Shown here in pieces: positions 1 to 5,674 of a stretch of 7,655 nt of DNA. The DNA lies in assembly GCA_016763875.1 (NCBI GenBank), contig JAESSZ010000473.1:1-7655 (forward strand), read 5' to 3'. The notes below the pieces were generated by a model that ran no database searches, had not been told where the DNA came from, and saw only the letters and a program-made list of their open reading frames with translations. Position 1 is the stretch's first letter, and every line of letters begins with the position of its first letter. The DNA comes from Nannocystaceae bacterium. GTDB lineage: Bacteria > Myxococcota_A > Polyangia > Nannocystales > Nannocystaceae. A program made the translations under genes and the position numbers.

Positions 1-396
1 ACTGACTCAGGGTGGAGCCGTCGTCACAGCTTTGCGGCGGCGCCTCGCAGGTCATCTCGTCGACACACTCGAAGCAACCGCTGATGACCGCGGCAACTTG
101 GCCGTCCTCGCAGGGAGGTTTTTGGTCGCAGAACTGACTCAGGGTGGAGCCGTCGTCACAGCTTTGCGGCGCCGGCTCGCAGGTCATCTCGTCGACGCAC
201 TCGAAGCAACCGCCGATGACCGCGGCGACCTGGCCGTCCTCGCAGGGAGGCTTTTGGTCGCAAAACTGACTCAGGGTGGAGCCGTCGTCACAGCTTTGCG
301 GCGGCGCCTCGCAGGTCATCTCGTCGACACACTCGAAGCAACCATTGATGACGGCGGCAACCTGGCCGTCCTCGCAGGGAGGCTTTTGGTCGCACA
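1..396. repeat. Tandem 132-bp repeats, three full copies, within the lipoprotein gene
   Basis: Copies begin at 1, 133 and 265, each opening with ACTGACTCAGGGTGGAGCCG, so the period is exactly 132 bp (44 codons). Copies 1 and 2 differ at about eight positions; copy 3 is similarly close. A fourth, diverged copy continues past 396 to about 430 and encodes the N-terminal-most repeat. On the coding (minus) strand each unit gives C-D-D-G-S near its start, CDQKPPCEDGQVAAV in the middle and GCFECVDEMTC near its end. The in-frame period and high identity suggest recent unit duplication under selection for the cysteine pattern. The array probably continues to the left of the window. Confidence 0.95.
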
Positions 397-706
397 AAGG
401 ATTGAGACTGCTTCCGTCCGCGCACGGCCGATCGCCTACGCCGCAGGCATCGAACGCGTTGGCACAACAGTCGCCGAACGTCTGGCAACTCTCGTCGCAC
501 CAGCAGTTGCCGTCGCTCGACGGACCCTCGCACGTGTTCGCGCTGCACGACCCGGTCAGGTCGGCCTTACCGATCGCCGGGCGGTCGTCGTCCGCAACTG
601 CCGCGCCGCCATTGTCTTCCGCGCAGCTGACCGCGGTCGCGACGGGCACCAACAGCGCCGCCAGTCCCAACCATCCACTCACGCCACGAATGAGTTCTCG
701 TACCAT
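1..706 (-). CDS. Secreted Cys-rich lipoprotein with SMB-like domain and 44-aa repeats (partial, 3' end outside window)
   Basis: Translating the minus strand from the ATG at 706 gives 235 codons that run off the window. A TAG two codons upstream makes this the first possible start; an AGGA lies only one base before it, an unusually short spacing. Residues 1-27 look like a signal peptide (basic start, hydrophobic 13-26) ending in AVS-C28, a lipobox with an atypical Ala at -3, so surface or periplasmic lipid anchoring is likely. A linker with IGKADLTG (45-52) follows. Residues 54-88 hold eight cysteines spaced C-x4-C-x8-C-x-C-x3-C-x5-CC-x6-C, essentially the somatomedin B pattern (vitronectin: x3 and x9 in the first two gaps). 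From about 93 come 44-residue repeats with six cysteines each. Function is unknown; an extracellular binding or structural role is inferred. The plus-strand frame over the same DNA is a shadow. Confidence 0.88.
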   Translation of the reverse strand, partial: MVRELIRGVSGWLGLAALLVPVATAVSCAEDNGGAAVADDDRPAIGKADLTGSCSANTCEGPSSDGNCWCDESCQTFGDCCANAFDACGVGDRPCADGSSLNPLCDQKPPCEDGQVAAVINGCFECVDEMTCEAPPQSCDDGSTLSQFCDQKPPCEDGQVAAVIGGCFECVDEMTCEPAPQSCDDGSTLSQFCDQKPPCEDGQVAAVISGCFECVDEMTCEAPPQSCDDGSTLSQ

Positions 707-787
707 GTCCTACCGTAGCGACTCGCTGGCTACACGCGCATCGGTTGGATGCCACAGCAGGGACGGTTTTTTTGCGTTTCGCGTATG

Positions 788-817
788 GCAAATGCCCTAC
801 GGCGGGGGAAGATTTGC
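788..817. other. Imperfect hairpin right after the microprotein stop codon
   Basis: GCAAAT at 788-793 pairs with ATTTGC at 812-817, with an inner CCC/GGG match around a short loop. It touches the TAA of the 45-residue reading frame (818-820), so in the minus-strand transcript it would fold immediately after translation ends. There is no U-tract after it in that direction (an A-run follows, seen as TTTTTTT at about 769-775 on the plus strand), so it is not a standard intrinsic terminator. It lies between the microprotein and the lipoprotein start at 706 and could help separate or stabilise the two messages. The rest of 707-787 shows no convincing promoter. Confidence 0.3.
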
Positions 818-955
818 TTATTGGTTCGTTCGCGTGCGCTGACCATCCAGCTCACGGTCAGCCACAATCGCGAAGAACCACATCGCCGCAATGCCGATAC
901 CCGGGATCAGCATCCACCAAGCCATGAGAATCCCACTCGAGAGCAACGTGTCCAT
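818..955 (-). CDS. 45-residue single-pass membrane microprotein
   Basis: This short minus-strand frame starts at ATG 955 and ends at TAA 818-820. Its product begins MDTLLSSGILMAWWML, has one strongly hydrophobic segment of about 27 residues (roughly 4-32, rich in W, M, I and F), and ends in a charged polar tail ADRELDGQRTRTNQ. A GGGGA lies ten bases before the ATG, a weak but possible ribosome site. The frame is open upstream to a TAG near 1058, with a GTG alternative start a little further up, but that extension is Arg/Gly/Pro-rich and unlike a protein start. The hydrophobic core followed by a charged tail argues against chance. No family recognised. It lies between the displaced oxidoreductase end and the lipoprotein gene on the same strand; before the insertion at 1080-2397 it would have lain just downstream of the oxidoreductase. 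Confidence 0.5.
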   Translation of the reverse strand: MDTLLSSGILMAWWMLIPGIGIAAMWFFAIVADRELDGQRTRTNQ

Positions 956-1079
956 GGATCGAGGATCCCCGAGCGGGTGCGTACCCACCAGCGAAGCGTT
1001 CGCGGGGCCGGGCTCACGCGCGCGCAGTTTCTTCGCACGCCGGACGCACGACCAACGTAGGTGCTAACGCGACGTCAGG
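956..1079. other. Intergenic stretch, nothing recognisable
   Basis: This stretch lies between the microprotein start and the stop codon of the displaced oxidoreductase fragment. I see no clear promoter, RNA gene or strong hairpin. If the microprotein is expressed, its leader lies here. Confidence 0.5.
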
Positions 1080-1243
1080 TCAGCCCGCAGCAACGCGAGC
1101 AATAGCCTCGGCGGCGCGAATGCCATCGAGCGCAGCCGACATGATCCCGCCCGCAAAACCGGCCCCTTCGCCCACGGGATACAGGCCCGGTAGCGTCGGC
1201 GACTGCAGCGTGTCGCGGTCACGGTCCACTCGCACCGGAGAGC
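1080..1243 (-). pseudogene. Displaced 3' end of the FAD oxidoreductase gene (last ~54 codons)
   Basis: On the minus strand this reads SPVRVDRDRDTLQSP and on to an intact stop codon, matching residues 469-521 of the complete oxidoreductase encoded at 2234-3799. The DNA aligns to 2234-2397 at a constant offset of 1154 bases. Between 1088-1243 and 2242-2397 only four of 156 bases differ (at 1113, 1143, 1191 and 1233), and all four are synonymous third-position changes. The last two codons differ (Ala-Gly here, Glu-Ser in the complete gene). Homology stops abruptly at 1243. Upstream of that point the frame stays open but encodes unrelated residues and no oxidoreductase sequence, so this is a gene tail without a gene, not an independent coding region. 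It is best read as the former end of the oxidoreductase gene, pushed away when the HEPN segment arrived. Confidence 0.92.
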
Positions 1244-1302
1244 CGCTGCTACCACCGAGGACATGACGTAGACTCGCTAACGGTTGGACAGCCGGCGGGT
1301 GC

Positions 1303-1932
1303 ATGGACCAGGCCATCAAGAATCGGATTGCATCGAACTTCAACGCGAACATCACACGCGTGCGGAGCTTGATAGCGGTGTACGACGCGCTCGGAACAGC
1401 TGGGCCCGGCCGGCCCTCCGGGCAGCAGACGGATGTCTTGCGTGCGGGAGTCGTGCTGCTTCACGCGTCGCTCGAGGATCTCATACGAAGCAGCTCGGAA
1501 GCGCTGCTCCCCAGTGCAAGCCGGGACGTACTGAACGAGATCGGGTTCCCCGACGGGCCAGATCAGACGAAGACCAAGTTCACTCTCGGTGAGCTTCACG
1601 CCTACAAGGGGCAGACGATCGATGAGCTGATCCGAGCAGCGGTTCATGCGAGGTTACAGCGGTCGAACTACGGCAGTGTGGCTGAGGTTGCCGCAGCTCT
1701 CGAACGCATCGGAGTGGACCGAGTCGTGCTTGACCCAGACCAGCCCATCCTTGAGCCGATCATGAAGCGCCGTCATCTCATCGTCCATCGCGCAGACAAG
1801 AACCCTGTCTCCACGAGGGGCCGCGGCATCCTGCTCACCGTCCATCTCCCAAAGGAGACCGTCAGTTCCTGGGTTGGAACCGTCGAACGTGTCGGCGCAA
1901 GGATCCTAGGTGCGCTACCATTAGGGCACTGA
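1303..1932 (+). CDS. HEPN-domain protein, probable RNase (RiboL-PSP/MAE-like HEPN group)
   Basis: The 209-residue product is predicted mainly helical with no signal peptide or membrane segment, so it should be cytosolic. A first helical block holds a hydrophobic helix with LHASLEDLIRSSSEALL (53-69), the kind of early helix found in the HEPN groups named RiboL-PSP and MAE_28990/MAE_18760. Near the C-terminus is MKRRHLIVHRAD (154-165), where R157 and H162 form the HEPN active-site motif R-x4-H with a polar residue (H158) after the arginine. In this superfamily the motif cleaves RNA in toxins and anti-phage systems. The ATG at 1303 has only a weak GC-rich ribosome site. The stop shares one base with the next start (TGATG at 1930-1934), so the two products are probably co-translated. 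Target RNA is unknown; the exact HEPN subfamily is an inference. Confidence 0.75.
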   Translation: MDQAIKNRIASNFNANITRVRSLIAVYDALGTAGPGRPSGQQTDVLRAGVVLLHASLEDLIRSSSEALLPSASRDVLNEIGFPDGPDQTKTKFTLGELHAYKGQTIDELIRAAVHARLQRSNYGSVAEVAAALERIGVDRVVLDPDQPILEPIMKRRHLIVHRADKNPVSTRGRGILLTVHLPKETVSSWVGTVERVGARILGALPLGH

Positions 1933-2192
1933 TGTCGGATCTGACACAGAAGGTCGCTGACACCTTGTGGGGGCTCAAACTTGAGAGCCCCGAGATCGAG
2001 GTGCACGACTCTGGGGGCGCGATCTTCGCGACGGTGGTCTCAGGATCATTCACTGATGTCGACGAGGCGGAACGTCAGAAGCAGGTCTGGGCCGCCTTGC
2101 GCGGATCCCTCAGCGACGCAGAGCGCGTGGTGATCGAGTTCGTGTTTACGATCGCGCCCGGTGAGAAGGAGGCGAAGGGAGAAGCCGTGTGA
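1932..2192 (+). CDS. Small BolA/IbaG-like protein, partner of the HEPN protein
   Basis: This 86-residue acidic cytosolic protein starts at the ATG overlapping the HEPN stop by one base. Residues 22-78 follow the BolA/IbaG pattern by eye: a strand EVHDSGGAIFATVVSGSF, a turn, a helix with RQKQVWAALRGSL, then a strand VVIEFVFTI ending in APGE, much like the IbaG layout of strand, F/G turn, K-K-Q-x-V-Y helix and final strand. BolA-type folds (class II KH-like) bind nucleic acid or a shared iron-sulfur cluster with glutaredoxin. The conserved BolA helix histidine is absent here, so cluster binding is doubtful. From the coupling to a HEPN RNase, I infer a possible antitoxin, RNA adaptor or regulator; typical HEPN partners are MNT nucleotidyltransferases, which this is not. 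The tail GEKEAKGEAV is charged and probably disordered. The fold call is from pattern only. Confidence 0.6.
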   Translation: MSDLTQKVADTLWGLKLESPEIEVHDSGGAIFATVVSGSFTDVDEAERQKQVWAALRGSLSDAERVVIEFVFTIAPGEKEAKGEAV

Positions 2193-2233
2193 CCTCTTCT
2201 CCTCGCGACTTTGTCGATGCCGCACCCCGCGCG
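2193..2233. other. Short convergent gap between BolA-like gene and oxidoreductase
   Basis: Forty-one bases separate the plus-strand and minus-strand stop codons. Only a 4-bp stem (CGAC-TTT-GTCG, 2206-2216) is present, with no T-tract, so no usable terminator is supported. A GTG at 2189-2191 overlapping the BolA-like stop opens a frame that crosses this gap and enters the antisense of the oxidoreductase. Confidence 0.4.
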
Positions 2234-2397
2234 TCAGCTTTCAGCAACGCGAGCAATAGCCTCGGCCGCGCGAATGCCATCGAGCGCAGCCGACATAATC
2301 CCGCCCGCAAAACCGGCCCCTTCGCCCACGGGATACAGGCCCGGCAGCGTCGGCGACTGCAGCGTGTCGCGGTCACGGTCCACTCGTACCGGAGAGC
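2234..2397. repeat. Direct repeat, proximal copy (intact 3' end of oxidoreductase gene)
   Basis: This is the partner of 1080-1243, in the same orientation 1154 bases away. The match ends exactly at 2397, where a 6-bp inverted repeat with a 7-bp spacer begins (GAGAGC 2392-2397, GCTCTC 2405-2410). Downstream of the stop codon the two copies share nothing. Confidence 0.93.
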
Positions 2398-3799
2398 TGG
2401 TACGGCTCTCGACCGCCACCGCCACCGCATCGTGTCCGGCAAAACCAGGCATGCGCCGATCGATCGCCACCAACGCCGCTCGCAGTGGTGCCGCGAGATC
2501 TTGCAGCACGTCAGTCAGCTCGCACGACAGCAATCCACGCGGATAGCTACACTCAGGCAGGTCCTTGGAGACCCGCCCGCCAACGAAGTCCGCGAGGCGT
2601 TGCGCTGGCGCCGTGAATGCGCCGCCACCCGCCGTGTACGCGCGTTGCTCGAGTCGCTGCTGAAACTGTGCCCCGGACAGGGGGTCATCGGGGTTCAGGC
2701 CCGCGGCGGCGAGGCGCTCTGGACCGACTTCCGCCACAAAACCGCTGTTGGCGAAGCGACCACGGCGTGACGACGGGCTCCAGCCGTTGACCACCAGCTG
2801 GCCATCCACCGTCGCTGCGGGCGCGATGAAGCCCCCCGGACACATGCAAAACGAGAACACGCCCGTACCGTCCACCTGCTGCACCAAACGATAGGCCGCA
2901 GCGCCCAGGGCTGGGTGCCCAGCCAAGTCGCCGAACTGACAGCGATCGATCCACGCTTGCGAATGCTCGACACGAACGCCTATCGCGAACGGCTTGGCCG
3001 ACACGGCCGCCCCCGCTTTGATCAGCCAGCGATGCACATCACCCGCCGAATGGCCCGGTGCCACCACGACCGCCTGGGCGTCCACAACGGTCCCGTCGGC
3101 CAGGCGCACGCCCGAGACCGTACCGCCCTTGCACACCAGGTCGTCCACGCGGGCGCCGAACACAAACTCCACGCCCGCGTTCTGAAGGTGCTCGCGCATC
3201 GCCGTGATGACGTTGGGCAGGCGATTGGTGCCGATGTGCGGCCGAGCATCCACGGCGATATCGGGGGAAGCGCCATAGCCCACGAACGCCTCGAGCACCG
3301 CCTTGGTATCGCCACGTTTGCTCGCGCGCGTGTAGAGTTTTCCGTCGCTGAAGGTTCCCGCGCCGCCCTCGCCGAAGCAGTAGTTGCTTTCGGGATTGAG
3401 CGCACCACGTCGCACGAGCGCCGCCAGGTCACGACGTCGGGCTTGCACCCGTTGTCCACGCTCCAGGATCACGCTGCGGATACCCGCCCGTGCCAGCGAC
3501 CACGCGCAGAACATCCCAGCGGGACCGGCACCGACGATCGCGACACGCGGCGCATCAGTGAGCGACGGCAGCGACACGGGCTGCACGGCTCCCGCTGGCG
3601 CCGCATCGCCCATCATCTGTAACTCGACCGTGAGGCGGATCTGCACGCGACCACGACGGGCATCGATCGATCGGCGTCGCACGATCGCACGCACGACGTG
3701 GTGCCCACGCACACCCGCGCGCTTGGCCGCAACCGCCGTCAGCTCCCCGTGATCGAGGAGGACGTCGGGATGAACGCTGAGGTCGACGGTCTTGGGCAA
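2234..3799 (-). CDS. FAD-dependent dehydrogenase/oxidoreductase (COG2509 type)
   Basis: The 521-residue protein has the length and layout of the uncharacterised FAD-dependent dehydrogenases of COG2509. An N-terminal domain of about 75 residues contains RRRSIDARRG (41-50). It is followed by a Rossmann FAD site, VAIVGAGPAG (86-95), with E113 at the end of the second strand for the ribose. The C-terminus carries GLYPVGEGAGFAGGI (487-501), typical of the FAD-contacting end of this family. No signal peptide, so cytosolic. The start is TTG at 3799: an in-frame TAG lies two codons upstream and the N-terminal domain needs this start. It is three bases after the HTTM stop, with no good ribosome site, so coupled translation is likely. 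Substrate unknown. Its last 54 codons are duplicated at 1080-1243, and the present 3' end may have come with the insertion. Confidence 0.88.
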   Translation of the reverse strand: MPKTVDLSVHPDVLLDHGELTAVAAKRAGVRGHHVVRAIVRRRSIDARRGRVQIRLTVELQMMGDAAPAGAVQPVSLPSLTDAPRVAIVGAGPAGMFCAWSLARAGIRSVILERGQRVQARRRDLAALVRRGALNPESNYCFGEGGAGTFSDGKLYTRASKRGDTKAVLEAFVGYGASPDIAVDARPHIGTNRLPNVITAMREHLQNAGVEFVFGARVDDLVCKGGTVSGVRLADGTVVDAQAVVVAPGHSAGDVHRWLIKAGAAVSAKPFAIGVRVEHSQAWIDRCQFGDLAGHPALGAAAYRLVQQVDGTGVFSFCMCPGGFIAPAATVDGQLVVNGWSPSSRRGRFANSGFVAEVGPERLAAAGLNPDDPLSGAQFQQRLEQRAYTAGGGAFTAPAQRLADFVGGRVSKDLPECSYPRGLLSCELTDVLQDLAAPLRAALVAIDRRMPGFAGHDAVAVAVESRTSSPVRVDRDRDTLQSPTLPGLYPVGEGAGFAGGIMSAALDGIRAAEAIARVAES

Positions 3800-3802
3800 G
3801 CG

Positions 3803-5674
3803 CTACTTCTGCTTGAGGATCCGCAGCGCGAGCAAGCCGAGAGCCGACCCGAGCCCGGGGACCCACATGAATGGTCGGAAAAGCCACAGCCCCGGGAAGA
3901 TCCGGACCAATGCCCGGCCGGCAGCGGCCCCAGTGAGCACGTTCTTGTCGCCTTCGATCTGTACCCGAAGCGGACCGCGCTCGCTCTTGTGCTCGTCGTC
4001 GTCGGCGACAAAATCCAAGCGATGCCCCGTGTCCCAACACCGCAGCAATGCCGCGTAACGGATGGCCTGTTCGTCCTGCTGGTGCAGCACTGTGTAGCGC
4101 TTGCCCGGCTGACGGTAGAGCAGGCGGTCAAGGCCACTGCGCCGAGATACCCAGAACAATGCCCCGCGAGCCTTGCTGGGTAGGCGGTGAAATGACTTGC
4201 CCATGACCGCTTCACGATCCGCTTGGCTGGGCCGGTCCGCCACATCCATCGGTCGCGAAAAGAAGTACCGCCACACAAACTCGATCTCTTCGCCCGACAG
4301 CCAGATGAAGTACACGCCCATCATCACATTGGCGAACACACCAACATTCATGCTGATGTCGATGCCGATGTGCATGTTGAAGCCGACAACGAGCCATAGA
4401 CGCCGACCCAGGCACCACTTGCGAACGAAGTCGAATACCCGCGGCAAAAACCTCCGGAGTACGAAATACACCGCGGCGGCGGCGAATGGGATGAGCGCCA
4501 CAGCGATGCGGAACACGAAGATCAAGTGCTCACGCGGGATACCCAGCGGCGCGTCGCTCTTCGGCTGCAGGTAGTAGTGCGCGGCAACGCCTGCGACGTG
4601 CGCGCCTATGAGCCACGCGGCCAGCAACGTGCACCACCCCAAAACCTGGCGCCAGATCGCAGCCTTGGGCCAGGTGCCGTCCTTGCGCTCGCGTTCGTAG
4701 GCATTGATGAACAAGCCGAGGAACACCACCGGGAACAACATTTCCCACCAGTGCACCGCGATGGAACTCGCGGGCAGCAGGCCAATGTGGTGCGCCGTCG
4801 CGACCAGACCGCTCTGCGGGAACCGATAGAAGTGCTCAAGATTGAGCGCGTAGTACAGCGCCGTACCGGTCTTCCACGTCGAGCCGCTCTTGAGCAGGCC
4901 AGTGGCGCAATAGATGATCGCCAGTTGCAGAAACATCAGCCGCATCGGCCACGCGGCTATTTTGCGCAGCGGTGGCACCACACGAGAGCCCTTGAGAATC
5001 GCCTTGCGCCGACGCCACCAGGCGTCAATCGAGTACGCCTGTCCCCAGTTGGCGAACATCGCCAGGAACATGAAGACTCGCGTCACCGTGTCGCCGCCCG
5101 TGTAGTACACGGGGCTGTAGCGGTAGACGGACTCGACCAAAAACCACGACACGATGGTCATCACTCGGGTCTTGAACCCGAAGATCATCAGCGTCAGCGA
5201 GGTGAACATCGCGCCGAACACCGCCATGACAAACGGCGGATCGCTGCGGAAGTGCAGGATCGACATTCGGCCCCACAACGCCTTGAAGATGTCGTACCAG
5301 TGCTCGAAACCCATCTCTGGGTCCCACAGCGTCTTGAGATCGCCGCTGTAGTTGCGGCGCGCCATGTCGGTCAGCCACAAGCCTTCGTCGGTGAACAAGA
5401 ACGTGAAGTTGAACTCGGCCGCGCCCGTGCCCTTGGTGAACGCCAGATCGAGGAACGTCCACAGCACCACGAACCCGTAGGAGATCCGCATGAGCGCGGC
5501 CGGCCGTGGATCCACGCGGACCAGGAGCATGCGGCGCCACAACTCGGGCCGGACGACAAAGAACGCGATGATCAGAACAATCGCGTAGAGGATCAGCGTC
5601 GTGATGTCATCGGCGTGGGCCGAGACATCGATCGACGGCTTGTCCTTCTTGAAGGCGAGTAGAAGACCTATCAC
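3803..5674 (-). CDS. HTTM-domain (vitamin K carboxylase-like / SdpB-like) membrane protein with degenerate DCC-like C-terminal domain
   Basis: The 623-residue protein has about ten hydrophobic segments (near 24-43, 63-79, 148-165, 170-185, 198-212, 245-261, 308-325, 345-365, 383-405, 428-460), as in the HTTM family that includes vitamin-K-dependent gamma-carboxylase and Bacillus SdpB. Motifs include DPRPAALMRISYG (55-67) and YCATGLLKSGSTWKTG (255-270); K262 falls where the carboxylase has the KK pair containing its catalytic lysine (from memory, by eye). H435 and H301/H308 are other polar membrane residues. Residues 527-623 resemble the DCC (DUF393) thiol-oxidoreductase domain in layout, ending TGAAAGRALVRIFPGLW, but where that family has D-C-x-x-C there is QDEQAI with no cysteine. 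GTG start at 5674 overlaps the preceding TGA by four bases. Site of action: inner membrane. Carboxylation itself is not shown; maturation or another modification is equally possible. Confidence 0.85.
   Translation of the reverse strand: MIGLLLAFKKDKPSIDVSAHADDITTLILYAIVLIIAFFVVRPELWRRMLLVRVDPRPAALMRISYGFVVLWTFLDLAFTKGTGAAEFNFTFLFTDEGLWLTDMARRNYSGDLKTLWDPEMGFEHWYDIFKALWGRMSILHFRSDPPFVMAVFGAMFTSLTLMIFGFKTRVMTIVSWFLVESVYRYSPVYYTGGDTVTRVFMFLAMFANWGQAYSIDAWWRRRKAILKGSRVVPPLRKIAAWPMRLMFLQLAIIYCATGLLKSGSTWKTGTALYYALNLEHFYRFPQSGLVATAHHIGLLPASSIAVHWWEMLFPVVFLGLFINAYERERKDGTWPKAAIWRQVLGWCTLLAAWLIGAHVAGVAAHYYLQPKSDAPLGIPREHLIFVFRIAVALIPFAAAAVYFVLRRFLPRVFDFVRKWCLGRRLWLVVGFNMHIGIDISMNVGVFANVMMGVYFIWLSGEEIEFVWRYFFSRPMDVADRPSQADREAVMGKSFHRLPSKARGALFWVSRRSGLDRLLYRQPGKRYTVLHQQDEQAIRYAALLRCWDTGHRLDFVADDDEHKSERGPLRVQIEGDKNVLTGAAAGRALVRIFPGLWLFRPFMWVPGLGSALGLLALRILKQK

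Larger units (their letters stand above)
1080..2397. mobile_element. Putative small inserted element bounded by direct repeats of the oxidoreductase 3' end
   Basis: Two direct repeats of about 164 bp (1080-1243 and 2234-2397) bracket the HEPN and BolA-like genes. One repeat is the true 3' end of a full-length gene and the other is a detached copy, the arrangement produced by insertion into a gene's 3' end with restoration of the reading frame. By hand count line 1321-1380 inside the segment has 32 of 60 G+C and line 3481-3540 in the oxidoreductase 43 of 60, which suggests but does not prove different base composition. No integrase, transposase, terminal inverted repeat or tRNA is seen, so the mover would have to act in trans or have been lost. 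Homologous recombination of a circular fragment, or a tandem duplication followed by replacement, are alternatives. Confidence 0.5.

Noticed and set aside
1..396. CRISPR-like array
   Set aside because: The units are contiguous 132-bp near-identical coding repeats with no variable spacers.
32..842. Repetitive plus-strand open frames of 228 and 188 codons over the lipoprotein gene
   Set aside because: The repeats are in frame on both strands because the period is a multiple of three. Only the minus-strand reading has a signal peptide, a somatomedin-B cysteine pattern and regular cysteine repeats.
1080..1355. A 91-codon minus-strand frame ending in oxidoreductase sequence, as a separate gene
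   Set aside because: Its N-terminal half is antisense to the HEPN gene start and unlike any oxidoreductase; only the tail after 1243 is homologous. It is treated as a displaced gene fragment.
2206..2216. Terminator between the convergent genes
   Set aside because: The stem is only four base pairs with a three-base loop and no T-run.
2189..2770. A 193-codon plus-strand frame
   Set aside because: Beyond the first fifteen or so codons it is antisense to the oxidoreductase and Arg/Ala/His-rich. Only the possible cut-off start is kept as a finding.
4526..5662. A 378-codon plus-strand frame
   Set aside because: It is antisense to the HTTM gene, extremely rich in Arg, His, Glu and Gln without any domain pattern; a high-GC shadow.
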